Shown here one piece after another: positions 43,401 through 53,159 of a DNA stretch of 64,000 bases. Position numbers and translations under genes: made by a program. Position 1 is the stretch's first letter; every line of letters starts with the position of its first letter. Below the pieces are notes generated by a model. That model saw only the letters and a list, made by a program, of their open reading frames with translations. It ran no database searches and was not told the DNA's origin. This DNA is from Hermatobates lingyangjiaoensis (lineage: Eukaryota; Arthropoda; Insecta; Hemiptera; Hermatobatidae): positions 124,001 through 188,000 of the forward strand of contig JAPFBL010000365.1 of assembly GCA_026182355.1 (NCBI GenBank), written 5' to 3'.

Positions 43401-44028
43401 ATTAAGAATAATACATCATGCCTCAAGCCAGATGACAGATTAGAATTTACGAATTTACTATGCCAACTCTGCCACTTCAAGAATGGTAATTACGAACAAC
43501 CCACAAAAGAAAGCAACCCTTCAGAGAACTAATGTTGTATATGAGTTTAACTGCAAATTAGGGAACTGCGAGTCCCTACGCTCGAAATACGTTGGTTCCA
43601 CCACAACCACGCTTTCACGAAGGCTCACCATGCATCTGGCATCCGGAGGACCCAAAGAGCACGTTAGGTTAACACATGGAGTGCAATTAACCAGGGAAAT
43701 GTTAACAGACAATACTGTAATATTACAACAAGAACATGACCACACCAGATTGCAAATTTTGGAAGCTATCTTGATCCTCGAAAAGCAACCTAGTATTAAC
43801 AGCCAAGGAGGAGGATTTTCAAGAATTCTAAAATTATATGAAGGCAGTCAGAAGGCGAACCAGTCTGGGAGAGGTATAGAAGTTAATCGATTTACCTTCC
43901 CAGATACAAATGACGGATGGAAGGTAACCAAGAGCCTGGTGAAACCTCAACATACCTTTACCTTTGATAACCTCCCTAGTTGTGAATATGTGTTATGGAC
44001 TCGTTATGTTTATTTTAGTTTATTTTAA
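43401..44028 (+). pseudogene. PLE GIY-YIG endonuclease region (right copy)
   Basis: After a frame change near 43490 a 181-codon frame reads ATLQRTNVVYEFNCKLGNCE, SKYVGSTTTTLSRRLTMHLA, SGGPKEHVRLTHGVQLTREM, then QILEAILILEKQPSIN. Visible GIY-YIG features: VVYEFNC (GIY position), YVG, the catalytic Arg in LSRRL, His in TMHL, and Glu in ILEA. This is the endonuclease that cuts the target in canonical PLEs. It is the most complete copy in the window, though separated from the RT by frameshifts. Confidence 0.85.
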
Positions 44029-44296
44029 TTGTTATTCACTTTTCGATCATTAATAATTTTATATATTCTTTAACCTTGAAAATGGTCAACGATGACCGAA
44101 ACATGTCGGTGTATAGTAATAAAAATTTTGGTGAACTTATGTTTTTAGTTCCAGAACCATGGAAGTCAAGTATGAGAACGCTTGAAAAACGGATAAGAAA
44201 AAGTGTAAAAGTTAAATTGGGCATTACTTTTAATAAAACGTGTATAAATGAAGGCCTGCTCCCCAAATATATATATATATATTATATATATATATA

Positions 44297-44430
44297 ATTA
44301 TACAATAAAAACTTAAAGAAACACATATGAAAAACAGATACTAGGATTCACATTCAATATTTCGACTCTTTAAACGACCGTCCTCAGGAAAAAACTTGAG
44401 CAGCGAGAAGACGATAATTACTTCATTTAA
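44297..44430 (-). mobile_element. HHF-N arm
   Basis: Minus-strand core words at 44360-44387: CTGAGGA, C, GGTCGTTTAAAGAGTC, GAAAT; the hairpin is poor. The end AATTATACAATAAAAAC abuts a TA tract. Confidence 0.5.
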
Positions 44431-44459
44431 TATATATTATTACCTAACATATCATCATA

Positions 44460-44575
44460 TACATATATCAAACGATTAGAAGAAAAGAAAAAGTCGAAAC
44501 AACATACAACTCACTTCAATATTTCAACCTCGTCGTTGTCAGGAGAAGGATAAAAAAAGTTCTGCTCAACTGCCA
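44460..44575 (-). mobile_element. HHF-M arm
   Basis: Minus-strand core at 44522-44542: CTGACAA, C, GAC, GAG, GTT, GAAAT. G8 of the core is replaced by A. Flanks are AT-rich. Confidence 0.5.
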
Positions 44576-44614
44576 AACAGTAATTCATATATGAATTCGT
44601 TTGGAAACAAAAAA

Positions 44615-44885
44615 CATGTAATGGATGGATTAATTTACCACAATGAAACTAATTTGGAAATAATTCTTTAAGTGAACTAAAAAGTAATAAAATCATAATA
44701 ATAATAAAATACTTATTCATCTTAAGCACATTCAGTGTTACCAACAATTCTAGAGACTTAAATCAACCAGCTTAACAAGTATTTATTTTTTTTTAGTTTA
44801 CTTGCTCTCTGACGATGTTTTGACAAAAGGCCTTAGAGCATCGTTTCCAAATTAGTTTCATTGTGGTAAATTAATCCATATACTC
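44615..44885. mobile_element. Foldback unit, unclassified
   Basis: ATGGATTAATTTACCACAAT and GAAACTAATTTGGAAA at the left are mirrored at the right (44842-44880). A CTCTGACGATGTTTTGACAA segment at about 44808 recalls the core leader, but a hairpin followed by GAAA is not present. Confidence 0.5.
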
Positions 44886-44896
44886 GTATATATATA

Positions 44897-44929
<33 letters not shown>

Positions 44930-44933
<4 letters not shown>

Positions 44934-45015
44934 TCTATAACAGAGAACTGACAAACAAGTTTAACACATATAGCTTTCAATTATTTTGGCTTGATGTCAT
45001 CTTCAGAAAAATAAC
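44930..45015 (-). mobile_element. HHF-V arm
   Basis: Minus-strand core words at 44975-45006: CTGAAGA, T, GACATCAAGCCAAAATAATT, GAAAG. The hairpin is weak, but the CTGAAGATGACATCAAG context is conserved. It abuts a long TA tract (44889-44929). Confidence 0.5.
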
Positions 45016-45118
45016 ACCAAAAAACAGAAGGATGAACGCAATATTTTTGTAAAAAATATACAGAAATTTATAAAAATTCCCTATATTAATTTATTGATTA
45101 ATTCTATTATATTCACAG

Positions 45119-45480
45119 GCTCCACCTGTGAGTAGCCTGTTTATAAAAAATAATAACCAAGAAAAAAGCTCACCTTTAAAGGAAACAAATCTAGAGTACG
45201 ACTATACATGTAGTAATGGGGACTATGAAACCCAAAAACACAAGGTACATTGGTATGACTACCACTTCCCTATCAAGAAGGCTCACCATACACCTAATGG
45301 CCCGAGCACTCAAAAAACATATGCGACAAGCATAATGTTAAGTTAATCCCAGAGATGTTGGCTATAAATACTGAAATAATAAATAAAAAAGAAAGTAACC
45401 ACCATACTGAGAATTTTATAGGTTATATTAATCCAAAAACTGAAGCCACTGGTAAATATTCAAGTCGAAAATAGTAGCCG
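45119..45480 (+). pseudogene. PLE GIY-YIG endonuclease fragment, divergent lineage
   Basis: One frame reads SSLFIKNNNQEKSSPLKETN, LEYDYTCSNGDYETQKHKVH. Shifted by one base it reads YIGMTTTSLSRRLTIHLMAR, ALKKHMRQA. YIG, TTTSLSRRL and THL-type residues are intact. Protein sequence differs clearly from the 30.2 and 43.6 kb copies, so it represents a third PLE lineage. Confidence 0.75.
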
Positions 45481-45589
45481 AATTTTAAATTATTTAATTC
45501 ACATCAAGGGTATGTAGAAACCCTTGCAGGTAGTAACACAGACCGATAGGCAACTCACCCCACAGGGTTAATGACCAGAGTATTTTAAA

Positions 45590-45857
45590 ATAGAAGAAAA
45601 ACAACCCCTAATAAACCAGAAAATTCACCCAAGATGTTATTCACGTCATGATGATGAATGTTGATCATTCGAAACATGTCGATTATAGGAGATGTACTTA
45701 ATTGTGTAGACGATATAACAAGAGTGTTATTTAGAAAACTTAGGCAACTTTTTAAGAAACAGGTATCAGCTATGTTTGGTGTCGTTTTCAATAATGTGCG
45801 TGTTAAGGAAGGGCTGCTACCAAAATTTCCATATATATATATATATATATATATATA
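45590..45857 (+). mobile_element. HHF-R arm with PLE N-terminal coding
   Basis: Motif at 45647-45675: ATGATGA, T, GAATG, TTGAT, CATTC, GAAAC. The open frame from 45658 reads IRNMSIIGDVLNCVDDITRV, LFRKLRQLFKKQVSAMFGVV, FNNVRVKEGLLPKF and runs without a break into a TA tract (45832-45857). In-frame counterpart of the damaged copy at 0.6-0.8 kb. Confidence 0.75.
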
Positions 45858-46114
45858 GTTCAATATAGACAAGAAACATAGAGAAACCTGTCTAGTTTGA
45901 ATGAACATGTAACACTGTTCACAGTTTGTAATATAAATAATTTGTAATGTAATACTTAGTTTTTCTGTTTCAACATTTATACTTCTACCTATGAAAAAGG
46001 TTTTAAATAAAGACCGGAACGTTGGCAATGAGAGTTTAATTTGAACCTGAAGAACTGACAGAGTCCCGATAAACTTTAGTTTTGTTTCTATTCCACGGTC
46101 GATACTTTGATCAA

Positions 46115-46117
<3 letters not shown>
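45858..46117 (+). mobile_element. HHF-A stub joined to HHF-G arm
   Basis: A short A-family end (GTTCAATATAGACAAGAAAC) is followed by a G-family plus arm: CTATGAA, AAA, GGTTTTA at 45989, then CCGGAACGTTGGCAATGAGA through CCCGATAAACTTTAG to a TA tract (46118-46157). Confidence 0.6.
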
Positions 46118-46157
<40 letters not shown>

Positions 46158-46160
<3 letters not shown>

Positions 46161-46266
46161 TTACACAAAGCACGACACAGAAAAAAGAATAAAGAGAACA
46201 GTTACAGAATCCAATATTTCGAACTGTTGTTCATCATCAGGAGTAGACTAGAAGAGAAGACGAAGT
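46158..46266 (-). mobile_element. HHF-D arm
   Basis: Minus-strand core at 46217-46240: CTGATGA, T, GAAC, AACA, GTTC, GAAAT, with an intact hairpin. TA tracts on both sides. Confidence 0.7.
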
Positions 46267-46280
46267 GCTATATATATATA

Positions 46281-46547
46281 TAGTTCAATATAGACAAAGA
46301 AACATAGAGAAATCAAAAAAACACACTTACAGTCTCTAATTTTCGGTTTGAACCGTTTGAACCCTCGGTCTCCAACCGTCTCTGAACCAGTGCGCTTGGT
46401 TTCCCTCTCTTATCTCTCCTGAAGACGGTTCAAACCAAAAATTAGAGACTGTAACTGTGTTCTTTTGATTTCTCTATGTTTCTTTGTCTATATTTGAACT
46501 ATATTTGTCCGTTTTGGATCGTATTTCCAACGAAAAAGTGTATATAT
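46281..46547. mobile_element. HHF-A inverted pair
   Basis: The left arm keeps GAAAATTAGAGAC and GGTT/AACC but lost CTGAAGA. The right arm core on plus is 46419-46440 (CTGAAGA, C, GGTT, AACC, AAAA). The right arm is long form, ending CGTATTTCCAACGAAAAAGT at a TA tract. Confidence 0.7.
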
Positions 46548-46554
46548 ATATACA

Positions 46555-46592
<38 letters not shown>
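46548..46592. repeat. (TA)n microsatellite
   Basis: Nearly pure TA tract with one CACT interruption between an HHF-A and an HHF-D arm. Confidence 0.9.
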
Positions 46593-46593
<1 letters not shown>

Positions 46594-46742
46594 GCGCTCC
46601 GTTCTTCGACGTGGGGAGATCTCTCTCACTTCGTCCTCTCTTCTAGTCTACTCTCCTGATGACGAACAACAGTTCGAAATATTGAATTCTGTAAGTTTTC
46701 TTTGTATTCACTTTTCTGTGTCGTGCTTTGTATAATTTAAAG
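46593..46742 (+). mobile_element. HHF-D arm, well preserved
   Basis: Starts CGCGCTCCGTTCTTCGACGT. Core on plus at 46656-46679: CTGATGA, C, GAAC, loop AACA, GTTC, GAAAT. Ends GTCGTGCTTTGTATAATTTA at a TA tract (46743-46771). Confidence 0.75.
46656..46679 (+). ncRNA. Hammerhead-like motif (family D)
   Basis: CTGATGA, C, 4-bp hairpin GAAC/GTTC with loop AACA, GAAAT. Confidence 0.5.
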
Positions 46743-46769
46743 TTATATATATATATATATATATATATA

Positions 46770-46955
46770 TCAATGATCAAACCACAATAAGAAATGGGAA
46801 AACAAGACTAAGATCTTTCAACCGTAACAAGCTGTCTTCGTCAGAGTCAAAAACCCTAGATCTTAGTCTTGTTTTCCCATTTCTTATTGTGGTTTGATCA
46901 TTGATTGTTATTTCACGTGTTTATGTGAAATCTTTTTATATATATATATATATAT
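46770..46955. mobile_element. HHF-K inverted pair
   Basis: Left arm from ATCAATGATCAAACCACAAT with the core on minus at 46816-46844. The right arm starts at TAGATCTTAGTCTTG, past the core, and is complete to GTGAAATCTTTTTA and a TA tract. Confidence 0.75.
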
Positions 46956-48055
46956 TCTACAATATTTTTCTATATGGAGTTTTGGTCCAACATCAAACAT
47001 CGAAAAAGAAAAGTTTATATATATATTTTTATATTTTGTAAGGACATCTTTATTTATACATTTAACTAAATATGTATATTTAATAAAACATTTGTTGTTC
47101 CCCATTCTGTTTGATCTCTTTTTAAACAACTGCCCTAATTCATTATTCAATAGATATCAAAAAAGTGTTCACTGGGGTTAGAAGTGATAAGCGTTGATAA
47201 TACGCCGAGTTGGTTCGGACTGGAATTGCAAAACGAAGCATTAAATGTTTTGCAAGCCTAATTTAAGGGAGGGAATAACTAACACGCCAGTAATGAGATT
47301 GCCTTTCTCTAACATACCCGCCAGCCTAATTTTCTGCAACTCTCTTTCAAAAGTAATTCTCTCGACACAGTGTAGAAGTTTTTATGTACTATCCTTAAAA
47401 ATATAAATATTTGTTCTTTAATTAGTTCTTTTTTGGTACACTAATCATCAAAAGATTAGAAAAAAAAAATTATTTTGATACTAACATAAACCTTAATTGA
47501 AATAATAATAAAAAAAAATGTAGATTATGGCTGAAAAGTACTGAATAAACCAGAATTTGACACAAATATCTTCCGACCAGTAACGATCGTGATGAAAATT
47601 TCATAGAGCTTGAGTTTTATACATCCTTTGCGGTATTTTTTTTTATTTGTACGTGATGTTATTAAATATTTTAATCATACTCTTTGGTGTTACGCAAATA
47701 AGCCCTTCTAAAGCCCTTATATAAAAAAAAAAAGAATAATATATTAGAATTAACATGTAATGTTTTCTTAGAACATTAATTAATAATAATATTAATGTTT
47801 TCTTAATGTTTATATTAAATCTTAATGTTTATATTTATGTTAATTTTATATCTTATTTACATTAAGATTATACTCCTAATCAAATTAATCCTAAGGTAAT
47901 TAAGATTAGCCACAATCATTAAAAAAATCAGCTTCCAGAACCTTCAGGTTTTCAACATCAAGTAAAAATATAGAAACGGTTATTTATGTTTAGAAACTGA
48001 ATAACTCGTATATAAAGATATATATTTCTAATAAATTTGTTTAGTCAGTATTATT
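46956..48055. other. No recognisable gene
   Basis: AT-rich. A 95-codon frame at 46894-47181 overlaps the HHF-K end and has no domain. Low-complexity TTAATGTTT words lie at 47760-47860. Confidence 0.5.
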
Positions 48056-48058
48056 GTA

Positions 48059-48425
48059 GTTTTTATTAGTAAACACTTTTTCTTCTTCTTGGAGTTTGGA
48101 TAGGGTTAATATACGGATAACCTTTTCGCCAACGTCTTTATTTCAAGACATCCTCAGGGCTATAAACTAACAAAAAACAATGGACATTTGTCATTTCTAC
48201 TTTACAATCATCATAACAAATTGAAAAAAACTTACTTATTCGTTACTTAAACTTACTTATTTGTTATGATGATTGTAAAGTAGATATGACAAATGTCCAT
48301 TGTTTTCTGTTAGTTTATAGCCCTGAGGATGTCTTAAAATAAAAAGACGAAACGTTGGCGAAAAGGTGATTCCGTATATTAACCCTGACCAAACTCTAAG
48401 AAGAAAAAAAAGTGTTTTTATTAGT
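48059..48425. mobile_element. HHF-W foldback with 12-bp direct repeats
   Basis: The unit at 48071-48413 is flanked by GTTTTTATTAGT (48059-48070, 48414-48425). Plus core at 48323-48353: CTGAGGA, T, GTCTT, loop, AAGAC, GAAAC, then GTTGGC. The left counterpart has lost GAAAC (AAGACGTTGGCG). Both ends carry TTCTTCTT / AAGAAGAA next to CAAACTC. Confidence 0.75.
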
Positions 48426-48429
48426 TACA

Positions 48430-49090
48430 TCAAATATTATAAAAAGGGAAATAATTATGGTTCATAAGTAATAATGGATACATTGGAGACCACGCAGGTA
48501 GAATTTTTGACGGTAGATTCAGTGTACAAGTAACACTACCTGAATTAGAAGAACGTTAATGATCACATTAAGACAGAGTACATCAGTTTTATGAGAGTGT
48601 GTTCTATTTTGTGTTCAATCTAGTTGTTTCCAGCAAGTAAATACTCTATTCTTTACTTTTGTTTCCGAAATAAAAATAAATAATAGAATTACCCGTATAT
48701 TTTGAGAATATGAGTGAAAGAATTAATTAATATTGACATAATTAAAAGAAGAAGATCACAGCCAGTAGCGTGTTCAGAATAAAATACACTCTAGGAGATA
48801 TAAAATCAAGTTAAATATTGATTTATATGTGCTGTTATTTTATCATAAATTAATCACAAATCTTTATTAGATATTTAATTCATAGAACTAAATCCTAATT
48901 AAATGCAGCGTATGTTAAATAAAATATATAAAGCACCATAACGTCAATGTAGGGAATAATATATAATACTTATAAAGAAGACCTATAATAATAAATATAT
49001 AAAAGAAGTAAAAACAAGAAAAAATAGTAAAAAATATTACCATTGTTAGATAGCCTTTCTCATTATCTATGTATTATTATAATATTAATT
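48430..49090. other. No recognisable gene
   Basis: AT-rich sequence with no assignable features. Confidence 0.5.
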
Positions 49091-49103
49091 ATTATATGAA
49101 TAT

Positions 49104-49109
<6 letters not shown>

Positions 49110-49150
<41 letters not shown>

Positions 49151-49470
49151 TATAAATAGGCAGCAGATCCTCTTTTAAACAGGTATCATTAAAATTAACC
49201 GCAGTCTCGGCATTCACGATCTTAAGACTGAGAGATTCGATCCTACGAACTAACCTCCTGCAAACAGGGTTCAACTGGAAAAGGAGTTGACCAAGTGACA
49301 TGTTAAATTAAAATCGATGACTCATGCTTAGTCATTGCTATAAATAGATTAAAAGGATAGTACAGGTTAATATAAAGAGAAGGTCAAAAGTCAATAATGA
49401 ACAAGAAACAAGCGGTTAGAATAAAATAGTTGAAAGGTCAACGGTATAACTGGACTAATAGAGAATAATA
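49110..49470 (-). mobile_element. PLE 5' region with N-terminal coding
   Basis: The minus frame ending at a TA tract (about 49113-49146) reads MSLGQLLFQLNPVCRRLVRR, IESLSLKIVNAETAVN, FNDTCLKEDLLPIYTNI. Upstream (to 49470) matches the interior of the pair at 39305-39835. The N-terminal peptide of a Penelope-like ORF, cut at the same codon as in other copies. Confidence 0.7.
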
Positions 49471-49499
49471 TATATTCTATATATATATATATATATTCT

Positions 49500-49830
49500 A
49501 TATAACTTCTAAATTTTTTTTAAATTGTGAGACAAAATTTTAACCTGATGATGACTATTGTATAGTCGAAAGCTTGTGAGTACATAAATTAGTTTCTTTT
49601 TCGTTTAACTGGTCATGATATGTTATTCTAACTGGCAAAGTTCAAATATCTCTGGTAAAGTTAATTTGGAAATTACCCCAAACTGAAAGAAGAATAATCA
49701 GAAAATTAGACACAGTCATTCAAACAGTTGTAAATACAGAGGCTGCTGCATATTTCAATTCAACTTGTTTAAAAGAAGATTTGATGTCTACCTATACAAA
49801 TATAATATTATCATTATTATATTGTATAAA
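49500..49830 (+). mobile_element. HHF-S unit with PLE N-terminal coding
   Basis: Core on plus at 49545-49571: CTGATGA, T, GACTAT, loop TGT, ATAGTC, GAAAG. About 90 bp downstream an uninterrupted frame reads WKLPQTERRIIRKLDTVIQT, VVNTEAAAYFNSTCLKED, LMSTYTNI before AT-rich sequence. This copy shows motif and PLE coding in direct succession on one strand. Confidence 0.75.
49545..49571 (+). ncRNA. Hammerhead-like motif (family S)
   Basis: CTGATGA, T, 6-bp hairpin GACTAT/ATAGTC with loop TGT, GAAAG, directly upstream of a PLE N-terminal frame. Confidence 0.5.
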
Positions 49831-49929
49831 AACTCTATTATATAAAGGCTTCAAAAAGAGTTTCAAAAAGTGATAAATTCATTTTCAGGAAGATCGTGCC
49901 ATAGAATCTGTAAACTAAAGTCGTATTTT

Positions 49930-50015
49930 GTTAAATGATGTTTTGCCTGAGATACAAGTTGTCTGTTTTACTTTCTTATCTCACCGTCATAAGAAGACAA
50001 ATAACTACTAACAGA
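49930..50015 (+). repeat. Direct repeat, copy 1
   Basis: About 80 bp resembling 50690-50770 (GATGTTTTG.CTGAGA, TACTTTCTTATCTC, CCGTCATAAG.AGACAA.TAAC). Confidence 0.6.
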
Positions 50016-50685
50016 CGCCATCTAGCACTGAAATTGAACATAATTTGTTATGTTTAGTTATTAATAAGCAGTTATGCTGTTATTTATGATTTAAATCTTA
50101 TAATCTATGTCTGAGAGAGTTTCTAAGGAGATAAAGTGGTTAACTTTCAATTTACTGGATTATAAATAAATGAAAAGTTTGCGAGAAGTATTAATGTGTT
50201 TATTCAAGTGTAATAAGATTGGACTATTGTTTAATGAAATGTAAAACACTGATGCGATATATATATATATTGTTAAAAGTTAGAAAATATTTTGACCTGA
50301 AAATAGTTGATGTTTGATCCCAGTATTTGGTATTGTTTGGAGCCAGGGCTTGTTTTGAAGTATGACACCCCAAGGAATTAGGATGTCATCGAAATTTTAA
50401 CCAACCAAACCTCTGTTTGGAGGGTTACTATTGAAGTCACCACCAGAGATAAACTCAGAACGAATTTTACAATGGAATATCAGAGCACCAACGCCGATGC
50501 CAGTACTTTTGATATTGACTCAAAACCACAAATTTCTTCAACTTCTACCAAGTCAATAGCGCAGCACTTAAATTTGAATAATAGCGTTTTTTTTTAGTGT
50601 TCAACGTTTATAAGAAGTATTCCATTCATATCCCACAATAATTTCTTCTAAAGCAACAATCCTGCTATGACATCGCATCAAATTG
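50016..50685. other. No recognisable gene
   Basis: Unassigned sequence between two direct repeats; no domain-bearing frame. Confidence 0.45.
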
Positions 50686-50689
50686 AACG

Positions 50690-50772
50690 ATGTTTTGGCT
50701 GAGAGATAACTTGCCTATTCTACTTTCTTATCTCGCCGTCATAAGGAGACAACTAACTACTACTAGTTCAAA
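50690..50772 (+). repeat. Direct repeat, copy 2
   Basis: Partner of 49930-50015; about 760 bp apart. Confidence 0.6.
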
Positions 50773-50861
50773 GGTTTGAGCTAGATTTTTATAAATAACA
50801 CTATTATACATTATTTCTCTTTAATGAGGTTTGATCTAGCGTCAATATAATGTGGTATATA

Positions 50862-51120
50862 TGAGCCGTTTATCTTGAAAGTGGCCTAATTCCATTTTCC
50901 AAAAAAATTTAGCTAGCTATTTAAATAATTACATTTTTACGTTATCTTTACCTTTTGCAGCAAATTGTACAAAATTTATTTAAAATTACTAAGAATTTTT
51001 ATAACAAAAATTAGTTGATAAATAAAATGACAATATTTTTAAATTTTGTAAAACGCAAACCCTTAAATATCTCGATTTTAACATAAATGGAATTAGGCCA
51101 CTTTCAAAATAAGTGGCTCA
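50862..51120. mobile_element. 259-bp MITE with TA flanks
   Basis: Terminal inverted repeats of about 40 bp: left TGAGCCGTTTATCTTGAAAG, right complement TGAGCCACTTATTTTGAAAG, both then TGGCCTAATTCCATTT. TA immediately outside both ends (50860-50861, 51121-51122) fits a Tc1/mariner-type MITE. No coding. Confidence 0.8.
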
Positions 51121-51339
51121 TATGTGGTCAGGAAAAGAAAATGTTATACTATTATTATTATTATATAGTATGAAAATTAATTCAATCAGGATGGAATCAG
51201 TAAATCACTTTTCATTCTTTCCATTTACTTTCTTTTTTGATTCATTGTAATTAAATACCTAGAAACTTCTCTTTTACTATAATTTCTTATGGACTCTCGA
51301 TACTGGTGGAACCTGACCTTTAAATTAAATTTAATAGTC

Positions 51340-51630
51340 CCATATTAGGTTAAGTTAGCTTGCAATGGCAATACCACAACATAACATAGATAGGACGAAC
51401 ATTGGCCCTTTCTGGTACAACAAAATGAAAATTGATTCATCATTGGGAAATTTTGCTAATTTTGCCTAACTCAAATCTATTTAGAGCAGGGATCTTTAAG
51501 GAGTATCTGACATCGTACAGGCTTGGAACCGACGGTTTAACGTACGCCTATGTATGTGAATAATCGAGAGCCAGAGTGAAGATTGAACCCCGACCTACCA
51601 GTCCAGAGCTGAATACGTTATTACAAGGAC
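51340..51630 (-). mobile_element. SINE, reversed copy
   Basis: The complement carries a box B-like GGGGTTCAATC, ACGTTAAACCGTCGGTTCCA, TCAGATACTCCTTAAAGATC and GAGTTAGGCAAAA, matching 24850-25030. The tail is CTAACTTAACCTAAT. About 90 bp of extra sequence lies between body and tail. Confidence 0.75.
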
Positions 51631-51649
51631 TTAAACTTTTCTAAAATGT

Positions 51650-51990
51650 TTTACTTCTTCAGGCTGTTTCATTAATACCATTAAATTACTTCAATATTAA
51701 TTAATATTAATTAATAATTACTTAATTAATTATTATTAATTAATCCACTGAAAGTGGGCCAGAAACACAACTTTGGTTATAAGCCATGTCATGTTTCAAT
51801 GTTAAGTTGGAATTTCACCCCTTCGTTTTCGTCATTCAGTGACTCAATTAGCAAATTCGCTAATTCACGTTGCTGATGACAGAATGTTGCGTTGCTAAGT
51901 CGTTTGACAGAAATCCAAACTTGCTGACGGAAACAAGCTTTTATTCACCGATAAGCATTTGCTTAGTTACTGATTTGCATAAATAAACTT
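51650..51990. other. No recognisable gene
   Basis: TTAATTAATTATTAA-rich stretch at 51690-51745; otherwise unassigned. Confidence 0.5.
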
Positions 51991-52002
51991 AATCATTTAG
52001 AA

Positions 52003-52439
52003 CAGTGTTTCCCAAACTTTTTCGAGTGATCGCCCCTTTGGGTCCATAAACCTTGACCATAAACTCAACACCCTTGAATAATAATCAGATTCCTAGACGA
52101 AATAACCAAATGAGTAACATTTTAATAATTAAATTAAAATAATTACTAATCGAATATTTATTTAGAATCCAACAGATATATTGTTTCATAGCATATTTAT
52201 GCAAAAGAATTAATACACAATAAAAGAAACTTAGATGAGAATATACTTTTAACATAAAAATTAATTATCAAAACAAATAATTTTAAGAAAACGTTTCCTA
52301 GAAGTTTACATGTCGTGTTTTCACTTAAATTTTGAAATTATATTACATGAACATTTTCAATTTAAGGAAATAGAATCTCTGCTCCTTTTTGCATTACCGC
52401 CCCCTGGTATCAAAGCAGCGCCCACTTTAGGAAACACTG
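52003..52439. mobile_element. Non-autonomous hAT element with 8-bp duplication
   Basis: Left end CAGTGTTTCCCAAACTTTTT, right end complement CAGTGTTTCCTAAAGTGGGC. Flanked by ATTTAGAA on both sides (51995-52002, 52440-52447), a perfect 8-bp target-site duplication diagnostic of hAT. Interior AT-rich, no transposase. Confidence 0.9.
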
Positions 52440-52869
52440 ATTTAGAAGAAATATCAATAGCTAATATAAAAATTATAACATATCAAATTTGAAAACAGCA
52501 AAAAATACCACCGTTTGGTAGACTGGCATTCGAATCAATAGTTAAACTTGGGTTTATTTGAATCTATCAAGTGTATAAGGTGTGTATGGGGAATCACGGG
52601 CGTTGACTACAAAGTCTAAGGACGAAATGGAGTAAAGATAAGCAGGATTAGCAATTCTTTTTTAGATAAATATTCTTGGAAGATATGTCACTTGAGCAAT
52701 AATTACTAATTATTGCAATAGTTAATTATTTGTTATAGACGAAGCAGCAAGCTTCACTTTATTAAATCACTTTGCTTTATTAAATCTACAAATAACAAAG
52801 TTAAATATAGACTACCATTTAGAATAGTCGTATTGAAAATCCAGACAAAAAATATTGCAGATTTTATTA

Positions 52870-53150
52870 GAATAAAAAGATTTCACATAAACATGTGAAA
52901 TAACAATGAATAATCAAAACAAGACTAAGATCTTTCAACCTGTTTTGACTTTATATGTGTTCCTAAGCCTTTCGGTCATATAACCACCAAAAATCAAATC
53001 AGGCTGACTAGTTTAGCCCTTTAGCCACTTTAGATTACTCCAAAAAGTGCCTGATAGATCTTTCAACCGTAACAACGGTTGAAACGTTACGGTTGAAAGA
53101 TCTTACTCTTGTTTTCCCATTTCATATTCTGGTTTGATCATTTTATTTTA
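52870..53150. mobile_element. HHF-K pair, interrupted and degenerate
   Basis: Left arm AAAGATTTCACATAAACATG through GATCTTTCAACC, then about 130 bp of foreign sequence, then a second inverted piece around CAACCGTAACAACGGTTGAA and the distal right arm (ACTCTTGTTTTCCCATTTCA). CTGACGA is lost. Confidence 0.6.
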
Positions 53151-53159
53151 AATATTTGA

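Larger units (their letters stand above)
42040..44267. mobile_element. Penelope-like element, 2.2-kb inverted dimer
   Basis: Two head-to-head copies of one PLE. Right copy 42880-44262, left copy 42050-42857 reversed, lacking about 240 bp that correspond to 43402-43642. Both copies end in the same 5'-type segment with the motif CTTGAAA, AT, GGTCA, ACGA, TGACC, GAAAC (minus 42180-42207, plus 44075-44102). That segment encodes RNMSVYSNKNFGELMFL, FNKTCINEGLLPKY before the flanking TA tracts. Confidence 0.85.

Noticed and set aside
43093..43745. Minus-strand frames across the PLE right copy
   Set aside because: Antisense of the RT and GIY-YIG coding region; no independent motif.
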